This document shows, in pieces, positions 22,120 through 29,264 of a stretch of 42,863 nucleotides of DNA (position 1 is the first letter of the stretch; the number at the start of each line of letters is the position of its first letter). Origin of the DNA: a virus; the IMG/VR virus record IMGVR_UViG_3300036819_000170, positions 1 through 42,863 of that record, one strand, 5' to 3'. Below the pieces are notes generated by a model that saw nothing but the letters and a program-made list of their open reading frames with translations, did no database searches and had not been told where the DNA came from. Made by a program: the position numbers and the translations under genes.

Positions 22120-22152
22120 GCCAGCCCGGATGTTAGAGCATCCGGAACTGGC
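22120..22152 (+). terminator. hairpin after the RHH gene
   Basis: GCCAG-C-CCGGATG, loop TTAGAG, CATCCGG-AA-CTGGC: 12 base pairs with small bulges, four bases after the stop of the RHH gene. No U-run follows, so it is either a rho-independent-like pause or a 3'-end stabiliser. A second short hairpin (GAGCG/CGCTC, 22172-22188) lies before the lipoprotein promoter. Confidence 0.45.
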
Positions 22153-22237
22153 TTCAACCACAGCTACAACAGAGCGATTAAGGCGCTCCAAACTATGGTC
22201 ACCAGTGATTCTACTTCTATTTTCAGCTACTCTGGAT

Positions 22238-22251
22238 TACACTCAGCGGGC
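22238..22251 (+). promoter_or_regulatory. -10 box close to lipoprotein ATG
   Basis: TACACT (22238-22243) followed eight bases later by ATG 22252, with no Shine-Dalgarno. Same leaderless layout as other plus-strand genes of the late region. Confidence 0.4.
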
Positions 22252-23028
22252 ATGAAAGTTACGTTCTTTGCCCTAGTCCTTTTGGCCACTGGTTGTGCAG
22301 CCATCAAGCAGCCGGTTGATAACCCAGCACCTAAAGCAGTCCCAACTCCTGTTGCTACTCCAACGCCGACGCCTACGCCAGTTCCGACGCCCACACCTAC
22401 GCCACTAACTGCGGCTCAAGTGTTCAGCAATATCGCTGAGACGTGGAATTTTGAAGGCGAGTGCTCGAATCTGCAACCGGATGGAACACGCGGGCCAGTT
22501 GTGCAAGCCCACGCATGGATAGATGTCATGCCACAATCCGATGGTTCAACGATCTTCCATTACACCAAAGACCAAAATTGTTTCTATTGGTTGCCCGATG
22601 CCCCGCAGGCCGAGCTTTACTTTGCCATGGCAAAAGACCCAACCGGAGCATGGTATTCAACCGGCGGACACATTATCGCGCCGTTAGGATTCCCATGGGA
22701 CACTGCCATTCCAAAGACCCCGCAAGACTTCATATATTCTGTCGATCCTGCTGATCCTGGAATGCCGCGCCCCTATTTAATTCTGGCTGATAGCGGAATT
22801 TCGGTTAATACGACCTTCACCGACTCCGGTATTCCCGGGACGCGCTGGTCAACCGTGATGCAGACTGAACCCGATGGCCTGCACAGCATTCAACATGAAG
22901 GCCCATGCACGTTTGAAGATTGGACTTTTGCGCCCGGACGCGGCCTCATCAAAGTTGTTGCTATTGATGAAGGCTCATGCACTGGAACCGTTCAAAATCC
23001 GGTTGCAGTAATGACCAGAACAAACTAA
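22252..23028 (+). CDS. surface lipoprotein with TP-rich stalk (moron)
   Basis: 258 residues from ATG 22252: lipoprotein signal (MKVTFFALVLLATGC, lipidated cysteine near 15), then a stalk of PTP/ATP repeats (about 30-62), then a beta-rich domain of about 190 residues with four or more cysteines (CSNLQPDG, NCFYWLPD, PCTFEDW, SCTGTV). A long Thr/Pro stalk holds the domain away from the outer membrane. Next to the fibre gene, on the opposite strand: lysogenic conversion or superinfection exclusion by receptor masking is plausible, not shown. Confidence 0.75.
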   Translation: MKVTFFALVLLATGCAAIKQPVDNPAPKAVPTPVATPTPTPTPVPTPTPTPLTAAQVFSNIAETWNFEGECSNLQPDGTRGPVVQAHAWIDVMPQSDGSTIFHYTKDQNCFYWLPDAPQAELYFAMAKDPTGAWYSTGGHIIAPLGFPWDTAIPKTPQDFIYSVDPADPGMPRPYLILADSGISVNTTFTDSGIPGTRWSTVMQTEPDGLHSIQHEGPCTFEDWTFAPGRGLIKVVAIDEGSCTGTVQNPVAVMTRTN

Positions 23029-24356
23029 GTAGTCCATTCAAAGATCACAATGCCGGAGCCGCCTGTTCCCCCAGCAGCGTTTCCGGCAGCACCTGCACCG
23101 CCGCCGCCAGAGCCAGTATTCGCCACTGCTGGATTACCAGCCGAACCATTGCCGGGGTTTCCAGAGCCACCAAGAAAAGAAGGGCCGCCGCCGCCGCTCA
23201 AGTTGCTTCCCGGTGCGCTGCCTCCAGCATTTCCAGCGCCGTTGATGTCACCATTTGTGCTGACCGCCGCACCTGCACCGCCTGCGCTGATTGCTCCAAT
23301 CGTGATTCCACCATTGCCGCCATTGGCCGTAACAGTGGTTATAGTTTGCGTTCCACTGGCTATGGCAGAAGCCGATCCGGCATTTCCTGTAGCGGTAGAG
23401 ACTCCGGTTCCACCCGCTCCGACGGTAACAGCAATGGTATTTCCCGGAGTCAGTCCTGTTAGGAACTTGATTGCCACTCCGCCAGATCCGCCGCCACCGC
23501 CGTTGTTTGCAGCCGTTGAGCCGCCACCCGCACCGCCGCCACCTACCACGGTAACTTTTACTGACGTGACGTTCGCCGGGATCGTGAAGGTTCCGTTGGC
23601 TAGGAACTTCTGGAAATTTAAAGTAGTTCCTCCATAGGTTGATGCGCCAGTAATGAGTGTATTGTTCAGTGTGCCTTGAGCCGTTCCATTCAGCGGGATG
23701 GAAAAGCGCGTGCCGTTGTTGCTGTCTTTAATGACCAGCGTGGTTCCGGTGATCTGCTGAATCACGCTCATCAGCATGATGGCCGCTTCTATCGAGCCGC
23801 TTACGTCGCCCTGCGTTCCGTTGCCCACGCCCAGAACATGCGCGGAGAGCCGGGAAAGCCCGGTGTCGGTTGCGCCGAATTGCTGCAGCGCGTTCAACAG
23901 CGCGGGAATGTCCGCGGCCACCAGGCTGCGGAAGCTCGGAAACGCCGCTGCGCCGGATGCCGGTCCGCCAAACAATAGATTGGCCAGCACGCTGCTGAAA
24001 GGCAATGACGCCGCGGACGAAGCCGGCGCCACTGGAATAATGGTGCCGATATCGACGGACGCGCCGCTCGATTGCGTGAACTGCCAGATCTGGTTCGAGA
24101 TCCGGCTGCCGTTTGCGTCTTTGAACGTGACCAGGTATTGCGTCCCCGGAGGATTCAGCTCGAAGTTGCTCCACAGCTTGCAGCTGCCGGCCAGGTTGCC
24201 GGTGGAGTCAAACGGAAACGTCCTCTGATAAGCGGACGGAACAAACCCGGGCGTGGCAATGACCACCGCGTCGCTGTTGAGCTGCAACGTGAGCGATCCG
24301 CCCGGCACGGCGACGCCGGCCAGGTTTTGTACGTTTCCGCCAGTGAGTGAAATCAT
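23025..24356 (-). CDS. tail fibre with glycine-rich receptor-binding C-terminus
   Basis: 443 residues. The N-terminal 200 are beta-rich (GGSLTLQLNSDAVV, TQYLVTFKDANGSRIS) with a collagen-free trunk. From about 270 comes FTIPANVTSVKVTVVGGGGA, the standard entry to glycine-rich fibre tips, and then a long run of G-G-x-G segments (NGGGGGSGGVAI, GGNGGITIGAISAGGAG) ending GGTGGSGIVIFEWTT. Such tips form polyglycine-II bundles whose loops read the host receptor, as in phage S16 gp38. Host-range determinant. Confidence 0.85.
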   Translation of the reverse strand: MISLTGGNVQNLAGVAVPGGSLTLQLNSDAVVIATPGFVPSAYQRTFPFDSTGNLAGSCKLWSNFELNPPGTQYLVTFKDANGSRISNQIWQFTQSSGASVDIGTIIPVAPASSAASLPFSSVLANLLFGGPASGAAAFPSFRSLVAADIPALLNALQQFGATDTGLSRLSAHVLGVGNGTQGDVSGSIEAAIMLMSVIQQITGTTLVIKDSNNGTRFSIPLNGTAQGTLNNTLITGASTYGGTTLNFQKFLANGTFTIPANVTSVKVTVVGGGGAGGGSTAANNGGGGGSGGVAIKFLTGLTPGNTIAVTVGAGGTGVSTATGNAGSASAIASGTQTITTVTANGGNGGITIGAISAGGAGAAVSTNGDINGAGNAGGSAPGSNLSGGGGPSFLGGSGNPGNGSAGNPAVANTGSGGGGAGAAGNAAGGTGGSGIVIFEWTT

Positions 24357-24364
24357 TGTTTTTC

Positions 24365-24880
24365 TTAGTAACCGGTGAGCGGCACAAATTCGCTGTACAG
24401 AGCGCGATCGCGCTGCTGCACCAGGTAATAGAGCGGATGTTGCGGGATCAGCGTTGACCGGCCGCTGCCGTCCACTTCAACATGTTCCGGCTCGATAAAG
24501 ATCGGGCAGTTGGTGCAGATGCCGCGGAGCTGGCGGTCTGGCCAGTTGCTGATGGGATAGATCGTGGACCCGCCCTTCTGGTCAGTGTGCGGGCAGCCGG
24601 CAATGCGCTTGGCTTTGTTTCCCTGCTGGATCTTCATCTGTCCCAGGAGTTGCTGGCGGTCGCGCTCAATCTTGGCCCTGGCAATTTCGTCTTTCGCGGC
24701 GATGGCCTCATCCTTGGCGAGCTCGCGCTCCAGAAGCCGGCGCTGCAATGACGCGGACTCTTCCTGCGACTTGAGCAGCAGCATGAGCATGGTCTGCATA
24801 TCGAGCTGCTGAATTTTTGGCTGCTCTTTGGGCTGCTCTGCGGACTGCGGAGCTGCGGACTGATTCTGTTGTTCCGACAT
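24365..24880 (-). CDS. coiled-coil protein with cysteine pair
   Basis: 171 residues from ATG 24880 (MSEQQNQSAAPQS), AAGGAAT upstream. Residues 30-110 are a coiled coil (LLLKSQEESASLQRRLLERELAKDEAIAAK). The C-terminal part holds CPHTDQKGG and CTNCPIF, a probable zinc site, then a tail with VQQRDRALYSEFVPLTG. Between capsid and fibre genes, so probably a structural or assembly protein. Confidence 0.6.
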   Translation of the reverse strand: MSEQQNQSAAPQSAEQPKEQPKIQQLDMQTMLMLLLKSQEESASLQRRLLERELAKDEAIAAKDEIARAKIERDRQQLLGQMKIQQGNKAKRIAGCPHTDQKGGSTIYPISNWPDRQLRGICTNCPIFIEPEHVEVDGSGRSTLIPQHPLYYLVQQRDRALYSEFVPLTGY

Positions 24881-24903
24881 TGGCTTATTCCTTTTCCGGT
24901 TTT

Positions 24904-25521
24904 TCATTCGAGATTGAGGTTCACGATCTGGTTGCTGTCGTCTTCGCGGAAGACCCGGGTATAACGGCGCCAGCGATCGGCATTGACGCCTTCGGAGTCT
25001 CCAAAAGTTTTGTGTACCTGCTCCCAGCGCAGCAGTCCGAGCGAAAGCAGCTTGAGCAGGACCGCGCGCCATCCCCGGATCTCGTCGCCGTCCATCAGGT
25101 TGCGATGATCGACCAGGATGGCCGTGAATTCCCGCAGCCAGCCCTTGGGAAAGCCGCTCACGTAAGTCAGCCGGCTTTGCACGTCAACGTAAAAGCCCCA
25201 CTGGTCTGGATAGTTCACCTGCTGATGCACATACACGCACGGATTGAGCTTCTGCACCCGGTAAATCAGCTCGCTGGAGTGCATCCACTGGCCGGAACGC
25301 TTGGCCAGGTCTTTGAGATCGTTGTGATCGGAGAGCCGGTAAGTTTCATGCCGCGGCTCAATGTGTTCCTGCTGGTAGCGCAGGATCGCTTCCTTGGCGG
25401 GAAGAAAATCGTTGCCCAAAAAGCGGGAGTCGTTGAGAACTAGCAAAATGGCCGGCCATAATTGCCGATCGGATATGCGATGCGGTTGCGAGTGAGATTT
25501 CTGGTCCAGAGCCCGCGACAT
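24904..25521 (-). CDS. hypothetical virion-region protein, start uncertain
   Basis: Up to 205 residues from MSRALDQK (ATG 25521); a TTG at about 25445, overlapping the stop of the small gene at 25440, would give about 180. The secure part begins near SRFLGNDFLPAKEAILRYQQ and continues through VDVQSRLTYVSGFPKGWLRE to DDSNQIVNLNLE. No family known. It overlaps the small gene at 25440-25607 in another frame by up to 82 bases, so one of the two starts is wrong or the coding is truly overlapping. Confidence 0.55.
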   Translation of the reverse strand: MSRALDQKSHSQPHRISDRQLWPAILLVLNDSRFLGNDFLPAKEAILRYQQEHIEPRHETYRLSDHNDLKDLAKRSGQWMHSSELIYRVQKLNPCVYVHQQVNYPDQWGFYVDVQSRLTYVSGFPKGWLREFTAILVDHRNLMDGDEIRGWRAVLLKLLSLGLLRWEQVHKTFGDSEGVNADRWRRYTRVFREDDSNQIVNLNLE

Positions 25522-25607
25522 GATGGCCCCATAAGAATTGAGAAACCTAGCAGGTTCTTCTCCTTCCACTGCTGGAAAGCCTGCGCATCTAGATCTGTTG
25601 CGTACAT
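25440..25607 (-). CDS. small overlapping gene
   Basis: 55 residues, MYATDLDAQAFQQWKEKNLL, with GGAGG four bases before ATG 25607 and a start inside the end of the upstream gene. Reads like a real protein (FSILMGPSCRGLW, RIAYPIGNYGRPFC) and has the best ribosome site of the region. It overlaps the gene at 24904-25521. Confidence 0.5.
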   Translation of the reverse strand: MYATDLDAQAFQQWKEKNLLGFSILMGPSCRGLWTRNLTRNRIAYPIGNYGRPFC

Positions 25608-26077
25608 ACGGCCTCCACAAATTCGGTGAAAGTGAAATCCAGAATCATGGTGCGCGCGCGGACCAGAATCTTTCCATCCACGCGATGGATGGAAATGACG
25701 CCGCCCGGCGCCACGATCTCCTGGCAAACGTTTGCGCCCGGCATCAGCCGCGCGATGGCCGCCTGGATTCCCTTTTGCGTGGTGATCACCACCGAAGGAA
25801 AGCCGTGAATCATGTAGCCGCAGATCTGATCCGGATCTTCCAGCCGCTCATCGGCTTCCGGGCAATGGTTCGCGGTGACGCAGTCCTGGAAGATAATCTC
25901 CGCTGTCTCAATGGCCGCGGCATGGGCCGTCGAAACGATCTGGCCGATCTTCTCAAAGCTTAAAAACTGTGCTGCAGCCTCCGCCCGTTCCCGGCCGCTG
26001 AGATCCAGCGGCGAGTCAAGGTCAGAGGATGCAGCACGAACAAGGTAGCCCAGCGGAGGTTTGTTGTAATCGATCAT
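25589..26077 (-). CDS. histidine-phosphatase-fold protein lacking catalytic histidines
   Basis: 162 residues. The order is that of SixA/phosphoglycerate-mutase-like phosphatases: strand with R-x-x (YLVRAASSD), LDLSGRERAEAAAQFL, then IVSTAHAAAIETAEIIFQDC (compare S-P-x-x-R-A-x-x-T-A), DERLE, and SVVITTQKGIQAAIARL where active members have a G-H-N-P loop. The first catalytic His (R-H-G) is Ala here (R14-A15-A16) and the second is absent. A pseudo-phosphatase, perhaps a structural or binding protein. It contains GCAAACGTTTGC at 25724. Confidence 0.65.
   Translation of the reverse strand: MIDYNKPPLGYLVRAASSDLDSPLDLSGRERAEAAAQFLSFEKIGQIVSTAHAAAIETAEIIFQDCVTANHCPEADERLEDPDQICGYMIHGFPSVVITTQKGIQAAIARLMPGANVCQEIVAPGGVISIHRVDGKILVRARTMILDFTFTEFVEAVCTQQI
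25724..25735. promoter_or_regulatory. GCAAACGTTTGC palindrome, copy 4 (intragenic)
   Basis: Perfect copy inside the histidine-phosphatase-like gene. Confidence 0.65.
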
Positions 26078-26124
26078 TTGTTTTTGCTTCTGGCCAACTA
26101 CTAATTACTGACCGACTGCTCTTC

Positions 26125-26745
26125 CTACATCAACATCGCGGCGAACTCGGCCAGGTTGACCACGTTGGCGGCGTTGCCGGCTGAGAGCGTTGCGGAAAGC
26201 AGGAAGTTCAGGTCGGCATCCTGCGCGAGCGTGGTCTGGGCCGTGGTGGCTGCCCATGCGTCCAGCAGGTTGCTGATCTGGTCAGTGAACTGGCCGTGCA
26301 GCAGCTTGGAGGTGGAGTCCCACTGCAATTCCGCCTGGATGACGAACTTGCCGGTGGTGGTATTCACCGCGCGCGCCGTGCTGGTGGCCAGGAGCTGGCA
26401 ACCAACGACTGATCCGGCAGCGAGGCCGGCGTCAATCACCGATTTAGGCACCTGGTACAGCTTGAGCGTGAGCGTGGCGTTGGCGCCGGTCACGCAGTTC
26501 CCCCAGGCTTGCAGGAAAAACGGCTTGCCGCTGTCCCAGAAAAAGACCGGGCTGACGCCGCTGGAAGGGATGATGCCCTGATCGCACAGGCGCAGAATGG
26601 CCGGCTTGGCCGCGATGACCGGGTTGGCCGCACTGTTGCCGTTGACCGAGAACGAAGCCTCGGCGGTGGAAGCGCCCAGGGCGAGCGGCTGCAGGTTGTT
26701 CTGCACGCTGCCCTGGTTAAGATATGCAAAAGTATCGTTTGTCAT
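26125..26745 (-). CDS. capsid-region structural protein, decoration candidate
   Basis: 206 residues (MTNDTFAYLNQGSVQNNLQP). Beta-rich, small residues, low charge; contains ATLTLKLYQVPKSVID and WDSTSKLLHGQFTDQIS, ending ADLNFLLSATLSAGNAANVV. It directly follows the major capsid gene in the transcript, the usual place for head decoration or minor capsid proteins. No similarity claimed. Confidence 0.6.
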   Translation of the reverse strand: MTNDTFAYLNQGSVQNNLQPLALGASTAEASFSVNGNSAANPVIAAKPAILRLCDQGIIPSSGVSPVFFWDSGKPFFLQAWGNCVTGANATLTLKLYQVPKSVIDAGLAAGSVVGCQLLATSTARAVNTTTGKFVIQAELQWDSTSKLLHGQFTDQISNLLDAWAATTAQTTLAQDADLNFLLSATLSAGNAANVVNLAEFAAMLM

Positions 26746-26803
26746 TTTCGTTTTTCTCCGGAGTCAGCTGAAAGGTTTCAGTTTTCCGAGTTGAGGAGTG
26801 GGC

Positions 26804-27793
26804 TTAGGCCGCGCTCACTTCGGCCTTGAGCCTGCGGAAGCCCTGGGTCGAGTTGGTGTTGGGACGGCCCACGACTCCGAGGAAATAGTCGTAAGAGATG
26901 ATCGTCTTGGTCTGCAGCGTGGGGTTGTCGACGGTCGGCGTGGTCAACGGCGTGACCATCACGGGGAATTTGGGGTTCTTGGGAACCTTGAAGCCCATGA
27001 TTTCGGAAGCGAACACCGCTTCCCTGCCCACCACAAACATGCCAAAGCCGGTCTTGCCGGACGAAGGATAGTTTGCGTACGTGGGCACCGTGCTGGTGCG
27101 GACCAGGCGCAATCCGCTCCACTCCAGGACCGTGTAGCTGGCGACCTGGCCGGACTCAAGCTGCTTCTGTCCGCTCTCACTGCGCTTCAGCGTGTCGGTG
27201 GCGCCGCCAGCGGTGTTGTCGCTGATGATGTCATACGAATGGAACGCGCTGCAGGCCGTGGTGTAGACTCCGCCATCGCGCGGGGGCACGTTGTTGGCGA
27301 CGAGCTGCGCTTCGATCCTGCGCAGGCTGGATGAAGTGGTGAATTCGTTGTCACCCAGGTTGATCTGGGCGGTGGCGTCGGCGTTGGCGATGGCGTCAAA
27401 GGCCGCGAAGGCGATGAAGTTGGAGGTCAGCGCTGCCTGGTAACCCAGGTTGCGGCTGGCGTCGATGGCAACGTCGCTCACGAAGGTTGCGTCCACCACG
27501 TTGGAAATACCCATCCAGCCGGCAAACTCGTCGGCAAACACCACGCTGGTGACCTGCGAGAGTCCCTGCGGAGCGGGCGGAACGCCTTCTGACACCGGGC
27601 CGGTGGCTGCGCCGAAAGGCTGTTGGCCATAGAGCTGATTGGTGCGGCCGCTGCGCCGCGCCATGGGCTTGAAATCGCACAGCATCTCAATGCCAGGCGT
27701 GTTGGCCTGCCATTCCAGAACGGCGGTGCGGTCATAGGCAATCTGCGGAAAGCCCTTGAGGCCTCCGGATTGTACTGAAGGAGGAATGATCAT
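26804..27793 (-). CDS. major capsid protein
   Basis: 329 residues from ATG 27793 with GGAGA eight bases upstream (an earlier start lacks one). Follows the scaffold gene and precedes the decoration candidate. Sequence pattern (IEMLCDFKPMARRSGRTNQL, then a long helix/loop, VVGREAVFASEIMGFKVPKN, PNTNSTQGFRRLKAEV) fits the HK97-fold capsid core. The most abundant virion protein in this scheme; likely client of the phage GroEL. Confidence 0.8.
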   Translation of the reverse strand: MIIPPSVQSGGLKGFPQIAYDRTAVLEWQANTPGIEMLCDFKPMARRSGRTNQLYGQQPFGAATGPVSEGVPPAPQGLSQVTSVVFADEFAGWMGISNVVDATFVSDVAIDASRNLGYQAALTSNFIAFAAFDAIANADATAQINLGDNEFTTSSSLRRIEAQLVANNVPPRDGGVYTTACSAFHSYDIISDNTAGGATDTLKRSESGQKQLESGQVASYTVLEWSGLRLVRTSTVPTYANYPSSGKTGFGMFVVGREAVFASEIMGFKVPKNPKFPVMVTPLTTPTVDNPTLQTKTIISYDYFLGVVGRPNTNSTQGFRRLKAEVSAA

Positions 27794-27895
27794 TGTGAAA
27801 TCTCCAATGGAGTTGCGGCCCACGCTTCAGAAGCGCTGCCGGGGGGAGATTTGTGTTTTCGGGGGCTGGCGTTACCGGATTTGTTGCTAAAAAAC

Positions 27896-28822
27896 TTATT
27901 GCTTGATGATGATCTGCTCGGACTTGTAGCCGCGGGCGATCAGTTCGTTGTAGGAATCGGTGTATTGCCGCGGGCTCAGCTGCGAGATGTCGAGCTCCAC
28001 TTTGCCTTTCGGCGTTGCGGCCACATCTTCTTTCGCGTGGCCATGCGTTCCCAGTGCGGTGGAGCTGGGCGCGATCTTTTTCGGCTTCGGAATTTCTGTC
28101 GTTGCTGCCGCGGCTGCCTGTTGTTCAGCGGTCTTGGCCGTGGCGGGGAAAACCAGTCCGCGCTTCTTCATCTCGGCATAAGCCTCTTCAAAACTTTCAA
28201 CCGATGGCTTTTTGCCCAGATTCAAGGTGGCAAGCATGAATCCCATGAGCTCAGTGTTCTGAGCCCCTCCCGGATAATCGCTCTCGCCAGCTTTGATCTT
28301 GGCCTTGAAGGCTTCCGTAGCTTCTTTCCATTTCTCGTTTTCAGCAGCGCTTTGTCCCGCCGTGACCTGTTTTTTTAAGTCCGCGACGTTCACCCCCTCG
28401 CTCTCGAGGTATTCGCGGATCACTCCAGACTTCACGATGAAGCTTTTCAGTACCGTTGGATCGCCCTTCTGCAGGCCAATGGAAATATCGAACAGCTCGG
28501 CGTCAGTAAATACAGGCTTGGGCTCTTCTTTTGCCGCGACCACCGGCGCAGGCTGCGCAGCTTCATTGGCCGCGGCAATCTGCTTCAGCAGGTTCTCCGG
28601 ATTGGCATCGCGGAAGACCATCTGTTTGCCGTTGATGGTCAAAGGCATTTCATAAATAACCGGCGTGTCGTCGGTCTTCGCGGCGGCAGCAGCTGCGGCA
28701 ACTGTGGCGGAGTCTGCGCCCGGAATTTCTACTCCGGCTTTTTCAGCGCCCTCTACGATGTTGGCATTCCACTCGGCGGCGGTGTTGCTCGCCGGCAGCG
28801 TGACTTCGATGACTGGATCCAT
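27896..28822 (-). CDS. scaffolding protein
   Basis: 308 residues, acidic, low complexity and mostly helical: alanine-rich N-terminus (ADSATVAAAAAAAKTDD), VFTDAELFDISIGLQKGDPT, a coiled region (VNVADLKKQVTAGQSAAENE) and a basic C-terminus (LIARGYKSEQIIIKQ) that would contact the capsid protein. Position directly upstream of the capsid gene supports the call. No protease is seen. Confidence 0.75.
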   Translation of the reverse strand: MDPVIEVTLPASNTAAEWNANIVEGAEKAGVEIPGADSATVAAAAAAAKTDDTPVIYEMPLTINGKQMVFRDANPENLLKQIAAANEAAQPAPVVAAKEEPKPVFTDAELFDISIGLQKGDPTVLKSFIVKSGVIREYLESEGVNVADLKKQVTAGQSAAENEKWKEATEAFKAKIKAGESDYPGGAQNTELMGFMLATLNLGKKPSVESFEEAYAEMKKRGLVFPATAKTAEQQAAAAATTEIPKPKKIAPSSTALGTHGHAKEDVAATPKGKVELDISQLSPRQYTDSYNELIARGYKSEQIIIKQ

Positions 28823-28830
28823 AAAGATTT

Positions 28831-28866
28831 TCCTCTGTGTTCCTTCGTGCCCTCTGTGGTGAAAAG
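28831..28866 (-). repeat. CACGGAG-type repeat, copy 2
   Basis: Minus strand reads CACCACAGAGGGCACGAAGG followed by AACACAGAGGA. It lies just upstream of the scaffold gene and supplies its ribosome site (AGAGGA). Confidence 0.6.
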
Positions 28867-28871
28867 GGTTT

Positions 28872-29234
28872 TTAGATGTAGCTTCCCGGAATGCGGTCGG
28901 TGACTGGCTGTTCTGCCGCGGACTGGAAGCCCGGCAGCGACTGCGCGCTGTAAATCGCGGCGTCGATGCGGTTGAATATTTCGGTGATCAGCTCGTGCGC
29001 CACCTGCGCCCGGACTTTCAGGATCACGATCTGCTCGTGGTCCCAGCCCGGATAATCGCGCGAGGCCTTCACCGCTTCCTGCTCCAGCATTTCGCAGATC
29101 AGGCGGATGTCATGGAATCCGGGCGCGGCCTTCTGCGCCAAAAGCCGGTTGGCCAGCGCCAGTACCTGCGCGACCGTGGGTTCGCCTGGGTGTTTAAAGG
29201 TTGCGGTTTGGCCGCCAATCGATTGATGGATCAT
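28872..29234 (-). CDS. hypothetical head-region protein
   Basis: 120 residues, AAGGAGAG before ATG 29234. Helical: VAQVLALANRLLAQKAAPGF, DIRLICEMLEQEAVK, HEQIVILKVRAQVAHELITE. Between portal and scaffold. Helical bundle head-completion or portal-associated protein is a guess. Confidence 0.6.
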   Translation of the reverse strand: MIHQSIGGQTATFKHPGEPTVAQVLALANRLLAQKAAPGFHDIRLICEMLEQEAVKASRDYPGWDHEQIVILKVRAQVAHELITEIFNRIDAAIYSAQSLPGFQSAAEQPVTDRIPGSYI

Positions 29235-29247
29235 CTCTCTCCTTCGT

Positions 29248-29259
29248 GCAAACGTTTGC
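29248..29259. promoter_or_regulatory. GCAAACGTTTGC palindrome, copy 5
   Basis: Perfect copy in the 30-bp gap between the portal gene and the gene at 28872; it lies just before the latter's ribosome site in the transcript. Confidence 0.7.
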
Positions 29260-29264
29260 AGTCC

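Noticed and set aside
26798-27334. 178-codon plus-strand frame
   Set aside because: Antisense to the major capsid gene; shadow frame.
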